Shown here one piece after another: positions 52,644 through 64,000 of a stretch of DNA of 64,000 nucleotides. Position 1 is the first letter of the stretch, and the number at the start of each line of letters is the position of its first letter. The DNA lies in the NCBI GenBank assembly GCA_950295325.1, contig OX485807.1, forward strand, positions 24,647,666 to 24,711,665, written 5' to 3'. The notes under the pieces are model-generated. The model had not been told where the DNA came from and did no database searches. It was given only the letters and a program-made list of their open reading frames with translations. The DNA is from Polytrichum commune (Eukaryota > Streptophyta > Polytrichopsida > Polytrichales > Polytrichaceae). A program made the position numbers and the translations under genes.

Positions 52644-55500
52644 TCATGTTGTGCCAAGAAGTGGGCATGGAATGAAGTCTGATGGGACCAATTTTCTTAT
52701 TATCTTTGGGTTTTGCCTATTTGTGGTTCTGGATAACATGACATAAGTCAATTTAGGTGCAAATGCATTTCGAAAATCAAAAACAACCTTGGTTGATAAT
52801 GTAGCACCTTGAGATTTGTGGCCGGTCATTGCATATACTAGAAGTATTGGGAATGATGCTTTGTAATAGTATCGTTCATATGTATACTTGTGTTGGAAAT
52901 TGTGACGCTTTAAAGAGATCTTTGTTGATGTCCCTATGAATTGAACACCAATGGTTGTGACCATAGAGTGGTTGTCTTTATGGACCAATCATACCATTGT
53001 GGTTGCGGCATTAACAACACCTTTTGCAATACTGACTTTTGATGTGAACATAAGAAACGCACCTACAACCACATGGTGAAGTTGATCGAATTTTATATCA
53101 TTAAACTATGTCGATATATTGTGAGCTTCGGTTGCATTTGTATCAAATGTCACATAAATTCTCTTTGCTGGGGCAAATTTGCTTGGTATATGATGTCATT
53201 ATACGTGGTGACATCTTCCTGGTGTGAATAAGTTCATTGTGGTTGCTTCTATATGGTCTGAAAGCACATCTTTGTCAATGAAGCATGCATAGAGTGTGTC
53301 TTCAATCTTTGCTTATGTAGGTGGTCGATGTCGTATTATATGGAGAAAATTGAGGTATATTAGGTCGAATGCATGCATGCTAGATGTTCGAAGCATGTTG
53401 TTTGGCAGCTACCCAACATGGAGTGAAAGTGATATGGCATGCTCACCAAATAACGTTCGGGACTCTAGGTGTGTGCATTCATATTGCGAAAAGTTAGGCA
53501 AGGTCCCCAACTAATAGCAAAAGCTTATTTTGAAATAAAAATGCGTCCGTGTTGCAGGTGTTTTGCTTGAAACATTGTTCCACTGTACACAACATATTGC
53601 TAGTCATCATCGACATTGCGTCAATGATTATGACGTCCACATTCTTTAATTTAGTCAAACGGGGCTTGGTTTAAGCAACAAAAACAAATAGCCATGTGTA
53701 AGTATACAAAAGACGGTGCAGTCTGTAGATGCCGACCTAAAAAGTTTGAGTGCAATTGCTTCTTTGGTTGTTAAAAGAATAATTATTTTATTGTGAATAT
53801 GAAAATATTGGGCAATGCATTTCACAAAGATTTTTTTGCCACTTAATGGAGTACATATGAGGGTATATAGTTCTTGTGAATTTTAAACAATGTTGTCCAT
53901 AACGTATTGTTGTTCCTTAGTGAGCACCATATCTCCAATATCAACATCAAACATGTGGTCATCATGTTTTGGTGCTCGTCTTGAATTCATTATTGCATGA
54001 TCCAATAATGGAATCGAAACATGAATGTCTTGTGGTATGTGTTTAGCGTTCAAGTACGGATGGTCTTCCAAAAGTTGCGATCGTTTATTTGTGTTTATCA
54101 GGTTGCAATGTGCGTATTCCAATAAATACTTTTGAATGGTGTCCAAGTTCGAGATGATTCCACCATTCTGACATTCTGACATTCATGGATATAACCTCTT
54201 TGTTTGTTTGTGTTAGAAATAAAATCATTTTCGTTTCTAAAGGAAATGATATGAAGGAGGACGTTGAATAGAAACAACCTTTGAAGTGTAAGTCAGGTGG
54301 AAGTTTGTGAATCTCGTGACTTTCTTGGTCTCATTTACGTGGAATCATGTCTATTCCAAAAGATGGCACATTACGTCGCAATCTTTTATGCATTTTGAAT
54401 TTCTTAAATTATTCAGTGAATATCATGTCCTCACATTCATATGGTTTATTACAATAGAGATCAATGAGTTGAAAACCCAATACCCTTGATTTAGCAACCA
54501 TTGTTGTTTGTAGTGCAGGTGGCTTGGGGTCGATGTATTTGACAATATTGTTTTTTAGAATAACCAATATTTGCAAGCAAGCAAGTGCCGCTTCTAAAGG
54601 TGACAACAATATAGCTATTATAAGTGAGGATATGAATTTGAGTTGTGCGTCAGAAGCTTCATGAAATCTGAATCATTTAGCATTTTTTTGTTCAAATTTA
54701 TGAGACCATGGGGCTCACATTTCATTGCATATTTCAATAAATAGTACAACCAATATGTTGTGTTTATATGTTGTAAATTCAAATGTGCACCCCAAACCAA
54801 CAACAAGGATGCATGATAAGGGACAACATTGCGGTCCTTGTGCCTTGGCCTGTAATATTTTCACCTTTTAGTTATGGGGTTGCAAGTTGTATTCTCTTCA
54901 GTATGCGGTTTGAAAAGGAATCCATGTTTGTAGTTGTTGCAACTATTTCTTTGTCGGCATCGAAAATTGTATGTATACAAAAAAATTCTTATCACAATCT
55001 GATCACAATTTATTTTAATGTGAGTCTATAGGCTCCAAGAATTCAGCAAGGGTTGTATCAAAGATAGCCGGCATTACTGCCACTATCTCATTACTTATTC
55101 ATTCTATATCAACTTAGTTCACCCATAAAATAATATGGGCATGTATAGAGCCTCACAATTGTAATTCATATCGTATGACGTATTGATTGATGGTCACCAA
55201 GATTTTTGGGCCCACTTAAGAAGATCTCACGTATGATTTCTTCAACACATGCATGAAATAAAATTGCATGTTCTACATGGCAACCCTCCCATGACATCAA
55301 TGGGTCTATTGTTTTTGTTATATTCTAACGACGAGAATTTGTTTCATGTGCGGTTAAGGTGAGGAAGAAGTGCGACATTTCAATATTTTTCTACCATTGC
55401 CAACAAGTCTTGCAAATGTGATTTGTGCCAACAAGGATTTCCTGGTTGAATGCGGAAAGATTGTATTTGACCATATGTTGCAGCACATCATGTTATGTCA
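52644..55500 (-). pseudogene. Decayed Helitron Rep/helicase
   Basis: Pieces appear in the right order on the minus strand. Near 55250-55040, with stops, are CHVEHAILFHACVEEIIREI and GSIHAHIILW, the latter with the HUH-type His-x-His of the Rep domain. At 54806-54618 is LLKYAMKCEPHGLINLNKKM, at 54609-54409 are LEAALACLQIL and VAKSRVLGFQLIDLYC, and at 54182-53883 is the helicase start (MVLTKEQQYVMDNIV). From about 53870 to 53500 a Pif1-like ATPase is recognisable despite frameshifts (decayed P-loop PLSGKK, later MSMMTSNMLC-like and VGDLA). At 52988-52644 is the C-terminal helicase motif (LLVYAMTGHKSQGATLSTKV, LTYVMLSRTTN). Many stops and frameshifts make it dead. The Helitron termini (5' TC, 3' CTRR hairpin) were not identified with confidence. 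Confidence 0.8.
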
Positions 55501-56136
55501 TGTGCGGATATTCTTGTTTAACTTGTTTGATATTTTTTATTAAAAAATGTTTTCAAAGTTTTCTTTAGGAACTACAAGGAGTAGCACACATCATACACAT
55601 ACGGTTTGTACAAGGTAAAAGGAGAGAACAACGTTTCCATGCGATTGATTAAGTATTCAAAGAATGTTAGTATCTCATCATTTGCACCATGTCCATCTAA
55701 AAATAAGAATAGGAACAATTCGTTTTCCAGTGGTAGTCCACCACTCTATGTATTTATTGTGTCACTTCAAAAAAGGATTGGTTCACTTGGAATACTAGTT
55801 GCCTTTGTTCCGCGTCAATGAATACTACCTATTATATAAAGATCATTGTCTTTGTTATGAGGTGTTGTGTCACACATGTCAAATTAGATGGTTAAATCAT
55901 AAACTACTAAAGGAATGAACATTGTAGGAAACAATTAATCAACCGGTCTTAATCCTTTGGTGACTAGCACTTGTAGGTCAAAGATTTCTTAGTGGGTGCA
56001 TGGAAGTCTAGTGGCATGTGTCCACAACCCTCCACATTCTAATAGACCGCCAAAATGTGGTTGGATGGCAACATTCTAGTACACCTCTAACTTACTATTA
56101 TCTAGAATTTAGTGGGCGGGTGGCCTACATGGCAAC
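55501..56136. other. Probable Helitron 5' region and flank, unresolved
   Basis: Minus-strand fragments continue (for example ILTFFEYLINRMETLFSPFT, 55,690-55,600) but I do not recognise them with confidence and see no clear 5' terminus. Confidence 0.35.
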
Positions 56137-57545
56137 TGTCAGCCCTAAACCCCCACCCTTGAGCGTCGTAATCCGGGTGAGAGCCCAAGGCTAACATGTG
56201 TTCATTTATGTTGCTAGCACCTTCCCGTCTAGCTACAGTCACTCCAATGGTCTTAACATAAAACACCCAACTCTTTATTCAAATGACACAAGGTAACCAG
56301 TGTTTAAAAACACTCCACACCTTGTGGGCATAATAAATCATGCCTACTCTATTGGCAGCACCATTCATCCTCACACCTCTAATCTAATAAAAAAATGCCA
56401 TGTATTAAATCAGCTAACTAATTGATGCTAAATCCTAGATCTAAATCTCTCTACTCAAACAGTCTCATACCTAGGGTCTCAACTGCAATTTCATGCCAGG
56501 CTCGGCAACATCCCCTGGTTCTCACGAATGGCCCCTGGTTCCTTCCTCATAGCCCCTGTTCCTCGCATTCAGGCCCTCCGTGTAAATTTCCAGCAGCTGA
56601 TACTAACCCAAGTCGCGCTGTCTCAATCCCAGCGGCATCGCCAACCTTAAGGCTCCCAGGTCCCCTGCTCTCTCGAGAGCACTGGCTTTCCTGCCTGCTC
56701 CCACCCAGTCTGTGTAATCTAATGCCCAGATTCAGAGCCGTAGCAGCCTAATGCCCAACTTCCCCTCACCCTGGATTGTTTCTTCTTCCAGCCGCAGATT
56801 TCACCTTGTGTGATTAGCATCAACCTCAATTGGAGGCCTCGTTCCACTCCTGACTGCCCTTCCAACTCTGTCTAGTCTGCTGAGTTCCCATACATTCACC
56901 CTTCCATTCTAGCAGCCATGCCAATGTTCACACCCACTAACCGGAAAAAGGCAGAAACTTGATTTAGCTCAGAGTTCTCAGAGTGAAGTGAGTATCTGAT
57001 GGATTCAACCACATGTTCGGTGGACATGCAGAACAACCACCGATTTTGTCACCGGTCCTCCGAAGGTGCTTGAGGCTCCTCTGTGGTTGCGATAGCTTGT
57101 AAATTCGGTGCCAAGTGTTGCGCCCTTCAGAGATCTACCCACCCGCTGAATCCCCCCGACCTTTAGTCGAATTCAACCGCAATGCCCATGTTCCGTAGGA
57201 GCTGGGATTCCTTGATTCGGCGAGCCATTGAATCCCTCAACAGCTAGCCTCCATGGCCAAGGCAGCTCTTTTGAATCTTCCATTCCCAGCTTTGCTTGAG
57301 CCCCTTAGGCTAGCAAGCCTGACTCCCTTAGCTCGTTGAATCCATCGCCGCAGCTCAATCCTCCTTCCGCCAGGGCTCCGCCCATTCCAGCAGCCGACAT
57401 TTTCCAAGAGAGAGAGCCCGCAGCCTCTAACCGCTCTATTCGGATCCGAGGGCCGGGAAATTCTAGGGGTGCAGTGCACCCCCCCCCCCTTAAATGAACA
57501 CTTGACCAGTCCAACTTGGTCATTTAAACCCACCCTACCTCCTAA
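56137..57545. other. GC-richer insertion, possibly an LTR-type sequence
   Basis: The stretch is clearly richer in G+C than its surroundings and begins TGTCAGCCCTAAACCCCCAC, which resembles the TGT... start of plant LTRs, but I found no paired CA end with a 5-bp target duplication and no PBS or polypurine tract. Open frames on both strands (56422-56751 plus, 57533-57237 minus) lack known domains. A C10 run lies at about 57480-57489. Confidence 0.3.
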
Positions 57546-57798
57546 GCCTAAGTTCTAATCCCACCCTCATTAACTAACTCATAAACTACTCACATTACCC
57601 CCGTGTGTTAAATACTAACACGAAGACTTAATTCTCAATAAAAATCAAAACCAAACACAACACTCTTTTTATGTTTTAATTGATTAAAAGAAACCTCAAA
57701 TCCTAAGTACTACTTATCCTAATTCTTAAATCAAATGTGAGCACCTTATTTGGGCTCATAGCAACTCACTTTAAGTTAGTCTATAATTGTCCATTTCC

Positions 57799-57944
57799 GC
57801 AACATTACTTAGTTGATGAGCTCTCTTCATGGGCCCAACAATAGATTCAAGAGTAAAGACTCCAGATGTTGGAATCCCACTACTTCAAACTAAATTTGAA
57901 GTCATGGCAATTGAACATAACACATCGACTAAGTAATGTTACGC
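57799..57944. mobile_element. Short MITE-like element
   Basis: The left GCAACATTACTTAGTTGATG and the reverse complement of the right end (GTAACATTACTTAGTCGATG) form terminal inverted repeats around about 100 bp. No target-site duplication was defined. Confidence 0.65.
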
Positions 57945-58038
57945 CAGTGATAATATCTTAGCAATATCTACACACACAGAGGGAATTATCGTATACAAGC
58001 ATACCTCTCATCCATCTGCATATATGTTGACCTTGTTA

Positions 58039-58460
58039 AGGTAGAAACGGAAAATGATGAAAATAGGCTGATTTGGCTAGAAAGAGTGGCTTGAAATTTG
58101 TGCATGTTTTCATGGATGGAGTAGAGGAAAAGATGGGGAATGCAAGTTGTTGCATAATTTTGTTCCATGTAAATAATTAGTTATATTTTCCCAAAGAGTC
58201 AAGTAAGTCAAACCTCCTACTTGTACAATAGAGCCTCCCTGATTTGAGCTTCAAAGTATCCTACTGTACATACAAAACATTTAACTCAATGGCACCCAAC
58301 AGTAATCCTAGTGATGTGAAACATGACCTATCTGGTGAATTACCACATCCTTTTTAAGCCACCACTTTTATAATGAGCCATTTTGGGTCCACACAAGAGT
58401 CATTCTACTCCTAGTCTAGTGCACCAGTAGTGGTCATTCATCATTTTCCGTATTCTACCA
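58039..58460. mobile_element. TA-flanked MITE, same family as 12658-13079
   Basis: The left AGGTAGAAACGGAAAATGAT matches the reverse complement of the right end (TGGTAGAATACGGAAAATGA); TA flanks both (58037-58038 and 58461-58462). Internal blocks match the copy inside the LINE at 12.7-13.1 kb. Confidence 0.7.
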
Positions 58461-58484
58461 TAGGTTTGTTGTTGTTTAATCTCA

Positions 58485-58650
58485 AATGACCTCAAATAGA
58501 GTAATTTGGGGGTCTTTAAAGCTAATTCTGGTGTCAAATCAACTAAAAGCAATTACCTCCGGGTTGGTTACTATTTCAAGGCATTTATGTTGGATGAATG
58601 AGAAGTACAATCATATACAATTAAACCCTCTCTCTTATCTACATTGATAT
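58485..58650. repeat. Dispersed repeat shared with 1635-1790
   Basis: Same order of blocks in both places (TGACCTCAA, AAAGCTAATT, GGTGTC-AATCA, GGGTTGG, CCCTCTCT). It lies immediately right of the 58039-58460 MITE, so it may be the old host sequence of that insertion. Confidence 0.55.
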
Positions 58651-58868
58651 GTGTAATTTGGTTGCCAAGTTTAATTATCGACATTGTACTCTAGTTTTAA
58701 AATTTATTATGAAAAAAACAAAAAACATGAATTTGTTTTATATTGTGGTTCGTATATGGTAGAATACACAAAGTGCAAGTTTTTGTGATATGATTTTGAC
58801 CCAAGATAAATTGCACATATTTGCGAAGGCAACCTAATTGCACATGTATATATCATTGTGCATACTTA

Positions 58869-59378
58869 GGGGCGGTTTACACTATGGACCAAGAGCCATG
58901 ACCAAGAAAATTAAATCATTTTCATGGTCACAGCTCTTGGCCAAGAGCCGTGACCATGAAAAATCAAAAATGGATTTTTGAGTGGCTTGGTCACTCTTGT
59001 AGTGTAAAGTGGATTTGGACCGGGACAACTTTGGGCTGATTTTTTTAATTTCTATCCCAACGATCTACAGTAACGTCAAAAAAATTCGGGAAAAAAAAAT
59101 ATTAAAAAAAATCGGCCAATGGCTGATTTTCAGCCTTACGGCTCCTTTGATTTCCGTTGAGTCGAGCATTTTGCCTCGCCTCAACGGAAAACCCGTTGGA
59201 CCATGGCACATTATCCAAATGGCAGATTTTAGTAGTTTTTGGGGACCTCAAAGTTAGTGGTCATTCTCCTTTTTTCAAGGTAGTGTAAAGCCAAATGGGA
59301 CCAAGAGCACTTTACTCTCCAATCACAGATTTTAGAATTTCATGGTCATGGCTCTTGGTCCATAGTGTAAACCGCCCC
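58869..59378. mobile_element. PIF/Harbinger-like MITE with long perfect ends, TTA duplication
   Basis: The ends GGGGCGGTTTACACTATGGA-CCAAGAGCCATGACCA are matched exactly by the right end; TTA flanks at 58866-58868 and 59379-59381. Additional inner copies of TCATGGTCACAGCTCTTGG-type sequence extend the inverted structure. The ends share ACACTATGG with 29298-29771, and the inner AAGAGCCATGACCA with the 3311 family. Confidence 0.85.
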
Positions 59379-59381
59379 TTA

Positions 59382-59841
59382 ACCAAGGAGTCCAGACTAC
59401 AAACTCCATGTTAATTAACAATGTGAATAGGTATCTTCAACATTCTTATCAGTCTATTTACTACTTTTTAAAAATATATATATATTTGAACAAGTCGATT
59501 GCAAAAGAGTAAAATAACACCACAAAAGCAAAACCCGAAACTGGGCCCCCAAGGGAAGCTAACAGGTAATGGCAAGAGAGAATCATCACACATGAGAGAT
59601 ATTTATGTGGATGAAGTATAGGAATCATCAAATATAAAACCCTTGAAAAAGGATGCAACCCAAAGGTTGCTTCTAAGAGTTGATTTCACACCCGAACTAC
59701 TTTAAAGATCCAAATTCGTCTAGTCCAAGTTATTTGGAATGAATCGGCAATAAACTTATAGGGGGTCAAGTTCTTGGTGTTGGGTGGATGGGAGGTATGC
59801 TTCTATGGGATGATATCCTTGTGCCATAGGCAACACCCTTA
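59382..59841. other. No gene recognised
   Basis: Contains a short AT run near 59472-59486. The minus-strand frame at 59461-59658 is anonymous; a retroelement 3' tail is possible but unproven. Confidence 0.4.
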
Positions 59842-60075
59842 GGGTCACCTCACACACGAGATTGAGAGCTTGTGACCGTTACACTTCAAGCACTCTCATT
59901 GGTGGAAAAGGCGGAGCTGGTCCAACTTCGCTTCACACTACGCTCGAGGGACCAACGGAGTAAGCGAATGCAAGATGGATGTAAAGTCTACATGGATTTC
60001 TACATAGCATCAAATGGATCATGTTTCATGGTCACTTGGATTATTTTCAAAAACCACCTCTTGGAGGAAGGCCTT
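59842..60075. mobile_element. 3'-truncated copy of the 3311-3809 MITE
   Basis: Left terminus GGGTCACCTCACACACGAG after TTA (59839-59841), similar to 3311-3809 until about 60075, where similarity stops without a right terminus. Confidence 0.7.
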
Positions 60076-60332
60076 AACCAAACCTTTACCATGCCAAGAC
60101 ACCACCGTATTGATTATGAGAGATATTTACACCCTAATAATGCACCAAAGCATGTCAAACTCTTCCAAAATTCCATGGTGATCAATAAGGGGAGTTTTCT
60201 TAAGTTTTTCCAAGAGTCTTGTGCCAATCAACCTACTACAATCAAGTAAAGCCCCTAAATAGCTTGATGAACTTCTTGTATTAGCTTTGATATTTTCATT
60301 TGGGATCATACAATAAAAATTGTGTGTTACTG

Positions 60333-60734
60333 TACTAAAACTTGTATTTAGTGTCATGTGGTATTTTATGTCAATGTGGGAACTTTTGTAGTGCCACTTC
60401 TTATAATTACGTTTACTAGTGTTGCCATATATGATATAGTTTTCAATGAGATTCATGTCAATTATTGAAACAAAGTTTGGCACATAAGATGTTCTGCATC
60501 GTAACATTTTTGTAACAAAAGATTGTCATGGATGTTTGACATTTAGATGATAATCCACTTAGTGAGTGACAATAATTGCAACATTGTATATCTAGAATGC
60601 CTAAAGATTTTCACAAGGAATGACAAATATTGTTAGGTTTCACACTAGTGTTGGTGACACGACAAGGGCGGTTCACAATTAGTATTGAGCAAGACAATTA
60701 GAATTGGTGACACTAAATACAATGTTTAGTGTGG
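60333..60734. mobile_element. MITE family F1, uninterrupted copy
   Basis: Runs from TACTAAAACTTGTATTTAGT to ACACTAAATACAATGTTTAG. It supplies the empty-site sequence (CACAATTAGTATTGAGCAAG and CAAGACAATTAGAATTGG) for the two insertions in the 15404-17557 copy. Confidence 0.8.
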
Positions 60735-61334
60735 TATAGTTTGGAAGAATTTGGGATGGAAGGAGGGTGGATTTGAAACATTGGAAACACTAACGCACTT
60801 CTAGGTCATTCAAAACCCCACTTTTACTTATGCGCTCCCGTTTGTAGACTTGGACCACAATCGCTTCCAAAAAAACCATGCTCTAAAGTTTTGTGCTCCC
60901 ATAACATTATTGAAATCCATAACATTGTTATACACAATACGGTCAATCCCACAGAACATTGTTATGGATCTGAATAATGTTATGCCATTTCGCAACATTA
61001 AACATTCGAAATCCTAAATCACGTTGGCATGGATTGAATGGAGGAAATGTTGATAAGGTAGACAACCCTCATTTGGTTACTTCCATAATTAAGGCACCTA
61101 TGGCAGATGGGCCCTAAATGGTTACTTTTTTCAACTACCCCACTTCTCCTAGGATATGAAGCACATGATTAGTGCAAGATGATTAACAAATCCCCCCAGT
61201 TCAAATCAAGGCCGTAGCCACTTTCCTCAAAAGATTTGGAGCTCATATGACTATCCTATTCATGATTGGAGTGAAGATTAGTGTGTTCATTAAATGGATG
61301 TATAGCCCCCCTCCCCCCCCCCCAACTAAAAATA

Positions 61335-61473
61335 AAATTGTTGATTATTGAGCGTTGAATGGTTATCGTCTTTTGAGCACGTACACCAATCTCTTTTAAA
61401 CACATGTCTTTTTGGCATCCATTCTTGGAGCCACACGTAACCAAATACCACTCAAATATAGGTGTCTGATTAA
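61335..61473. repeat. Dispersed repeat, partner of 42405-42547
   Basis: See the copy in the captured WD40 intron; the two share about 140 bp including AATCTCTTT-AAACACA and CACTCAAA-ATAGGTGTC. A C13 run at about 61311-61323 precedes it. Confidence 0.65.
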
Positions 61474-61629
61474 GACAAGTAATCGAATTAGGCATGTCTA
61501 CTTGATATTTGAATGGTATGTGGCGTAATGTGACCCCAAGAATGGATAACCAAAAAACGTGTAATCAAAATATAGTGAGCTTTCTATTTGACGAAAAACT
61601 TGCCAGGTGGTCAACTGCCTCCTGTGCTT

Positions 61630-61676
61630 TGGCGTTGGCCTGTCGGCCTTTTGTCTCAAAAAAGAAAAAGAAAAAG
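61630..61676 (+). mobile_element. LINE-type 3' tail, third copy
   Basis: TTGGCGTTGGCCTGTCGGCC-TTTTGTCTC followed by AAAAAAGAAAAAGAAAAAG, matching the 3' blocks at 30132-30180 and (inverted) 30452-30500. Confidence 0.55.
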
Positions 61677-61779
61677 ATGGTGAACTATGTACTCAAGATA
61701 TGATAACCATTCTAAACCCAATATTCAACATAATGGATTTGAAAATACATGATTATTCAATGAGCACGAAAATATTCAT

Positions 61780-61910
61780 TTTGATAATGAATAAGATGTT
61801 CATGCAAGCTTCAACAATTATGAGGAAAGTAACTAAGGCCCAATTTGGATTTGCTAACCATCTTGTGCTAATTGCGCATTTCATATCCTAAGTAAAGTGG
61901 GATAGTCAGA
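61780..61910 (+). repeat. Dispersed coding-like repeat shared with 15110-15240
   Basis: Reads MFMQASTIMRKVTKAQFGFA-NHLVLIAHFIS; the first copy gives FIQALKIMRQMT and, after a frameshift, a similar continuation. Source family unknown. Confidence 0.45.
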
Positions 61911-62181
61911 GAAAAGGAACCCTTTAACACCCATCTACCTTGGTTGGGATGGCTCATCCTACAAGATGCATGGGCGTGCCATGCAATAAAGGCATCACAA
62001 AGAAGTTGTGTTTAAGCCCATTATGAACTAAACTTGGTCCATTGCAACATATACACTTGGCCCTCTTTAGGTATGTGAATGATTCATTGTAAATAACTTG
62101 ATGAGAACAATTTAGGGTCTTTGGAAAACCAATATTCCCCTCACATAGTAAATGGATATCAAAATAATGTATTTTATTTAT

Positions 62182-62190
<9 letters not shown>

Positions 62191-62212
<22 letters not shown>
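62191..62212. repeat. (TA)n microsatellite
   Basis: Alternating TA run of about 22 bp. Confidence 0.9.
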
Positions 62213-62736
62213 GAAGATCCCACCCACCGCAAGGTAGGCAATAAACCCCACCTTGCATCCAGTGGATTCATGAGCAGGATAGGACCAATAGGCTCAAATT
62301 CATGTCAGATTGCCTGACATTAGTTTTTATTCTCTCTTCTTAGGGTCTTTGAAAATAATGTTAGTTTCAAATACCCCTCCCCCTCCTCCCCCCCCCCCCA
62401 AAAAAAAAAACTACTTCCATAATGTATACTAGTTATAACAAGACTTTATGTTGGGTGACCGAGAGCTATATTCATGTGTGATAGTTTCCTCTCGCATGGT
62501 CTTACTCGTAGATCAAGATACTTCAATATTACAAGGGCGTGCTTGGGAAAGAGGACTCAACATACCATCGGTTTAGAAGTTGTTCACCTATGTTAGGGGG
62601 TCCATCCCAAATGAACATGACTTGAACAAGTTCATGGTCCATGATGCTAATTACGGGGTCAAATAGGCTAATTTATATTTCCAAAGGCCATATTTTTGAA
62701 GTAAGAGGAGTTTCTAAAGTTTTGACATGAAACTTA

Positions 62737-63240
62737 GGGTCACTTCACACACGAGCCAAGAGCCATAACCATGAAATTGTGAGAGTTGAAAAGAGAGTGT
62801 CCAAAGGCCGTTCCAACACACCTCCAAATCATGTAGTTTGGTCACGGACCCTCAAATATAGTGTGAATTCATATGTGACCGGGCCCTCAACCAAATGCTA
62901 TTTCAATGAATAATTATTCAATCGGGTCCTCACACATGATAAAATAAAATAAAATAACGGTTGTGAGCGTTTAGAGTGTCATGGTCTCCCGGTTTTGTGT
63001 TAGACCTACGTCCAAGAAATGGTTTTTGATAATAATCCAAATGACCATGACACATGATCCATTCGATGACATATAAGAATCCATTTAGACTTTACATCCA
63101 CCTTGCATTCACCTACTCCGTCGGTCCCTCAAGCGTAGTGTGAAGCGTGAACTTGGACTGGCTCCATCTTTTCCACCAATGAGAGTGCTTGAAGTGCAAC
63201 CAACGGTCACGGGCTCTCAGTCTTGTGTGTGAAGTGACCC
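62737..63240. mobile_element. PIF/Harbinger-like MITE, complete, TTA duplication
   Basis: Reverse-oriented full member of the 3311-3809 family: GGGTCACTTCACACACGAG at the left, complement at the right, TTA at 62734-62736 and 63241-63243, 504 bp. Internal sequence such as GTTTTGTGTTAGACCTAC and ACTTTACATCCA matches the other copies. Confidence 0.85.
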
Positions 63241-63243
63241 TTA

Positions 63244-64000
63244 TATATAGGTTCCACGATCCCTTAGCCATTCAACAAGGATGGCTAAAGCATCACGTTG
63301 TCTATGTAAACTCACCACTGAAAAAGTGGAAAACGTTGCGAATATATTTATAGCGTGGAATGACTCATTTGTAAAACATTTTGACTTGGAACTTGGCATC
63401 AAATATCCCAATTTAGTCTAGTGACAATGGATTCATCCCTCAAACAATCGAAAGCTTGTTTCACACTTGAGTGTCAATGTCCACAATGGATGGGTTTACA
63501 TGGACACCACAAATTAAAGCTCTAGCCAATTGGGACATACGTGTGCATTTATATAAGGAACTGAGAATTCAAAGTATCATCCTGCTTTTCCAACTTTGTG
63601 GGGGTTGTATTTCCAGTTACACGGTCTTACGATAGCTTCCCGTGTGTAGAGTATTTAAATAGTAGTTCTGTAATGTGGATACTAATTGTTTTCTAACCTT
63701 ACCGTTGCCAAAAAAAGGCCGTATATCATCGTTCACGGGCAGTTTGATACAATTCACACCAATCAATAAAAATGGTGCAGTGAGATTAGAGCATGTTCAC
63801 ACATTATCAACACAAACCCTTATAAACCATTGCCGCCAATTTACATGGGAACTTTACAAAAAAAACTTCCACACATTCTCGTTATCAACAATTTATAGGA
63901 GTTCCCTCCCCTCTAAAACCTTATGTCCCTTCAAATATTCAACTTTTAAGAGGGGTGAGTTCCAACTGCTCTATAAGATAATCAATATTGCAATCTTTGA
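63244..64000. other. No gene recognised
   Basis: AT-rich sequence without motif or repeat terminus that I can support. Confidence 0.45.

Noticed and set aside
56137-57800. Solo LTR beginning TGTCAGCC
   Set aside because: A 5-bp GCAAC before it has a candidate partner downstream, but no CA terminus precedes that partner; boundaries remain unsupported.
1-64000. tRNA, rRNA or other structured RNA genes
   Set aside because: I saw no cloverleaf box A/B pairs or rRNA cores by eye; a dedicated search (for example with covariance models) would be decisive but could not be run.

Overview
This window is eukaryotic, and almost certainly land-plant, repeat-rich DNA. The evidence is a CACTA (En/Spm) transposon with plant-type TNP2 and TNPA-like genes, gene fragments whose closest remembered relatives are plant versions (MSI4/FVE, CUL3, TDP1, DDM1), plant telo-box motifs of the TTTAGGG type, and several MITE families. 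I cannot name the species. The long G/C homopolymer runs in AT-rich DNA and the lack of a recognisable intact host gene would fit a large seed-free-plant or similar genome, but that is a guess. I see no rRNA, tRNA, CRISPR or bacterial operon structure.

1-32.3 kb is mostly small non-autonomous DNA transposons and retroelement debris. Several have both ends and a target-site duplication (TSD) visible: PIF/Harbinger-like MITEs with TTA/TAA TSDs (3311-3809, 22481-23072, 29298-29771), Mutator-like foldback elements with 9-10 bp TSDs (5294-5904, 25493-26500), a deleted hAT element with an 8-bp TSD that keeps the C-terminal dimerisation domain (9298-10639), a LINE ORF2 3' remnant split by a TA-flanked MITE (12309-13848), and a nested stack at 15404-17557 whose two insertions are proved by paralogous empty sites at 60333-60734 and 21809-22197.

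32323-50021 is the centrepiece: a 17.7-kb CACTA element with 28-bp perfect terminal inverted repeats and a 3-bp ATA TSD. It carries two divergent multi-exon genes: a TNPA-like/Transposase_24 protein on the minus strand (40209-33478) and a TNP2 transposase on the plus strand (44379-49104) that reads through five exons with one in-frame stop. Between and inside them (about 36.9-43.4 kb) lie pieces of host genes: an HMG box, the C-terminal winged-helix/neddylation end of CUL3, a TDP1 exon, three consecutive exons of a WD40 protein of the MSI4/FVE type, and exons I cannot name. One TNP2 intron shows the exact geometry expected of intron gain by tandem duplication.

50-64 kb holds a decayed Helitron Rep/helicase gene (about 55.5-52.6 kb, minus strand) next to a DDM1-like SNF2 fragment bracketed by direct repeats of nearly 600 bp, a GC-richer unassigned insertion (56.1-57.5 kb), and more MITEs, several sharing families with the first half of the window. 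No functional host gene could be supported anywhere; all coding sequence seen belongs to transposons or to fragments they carry.
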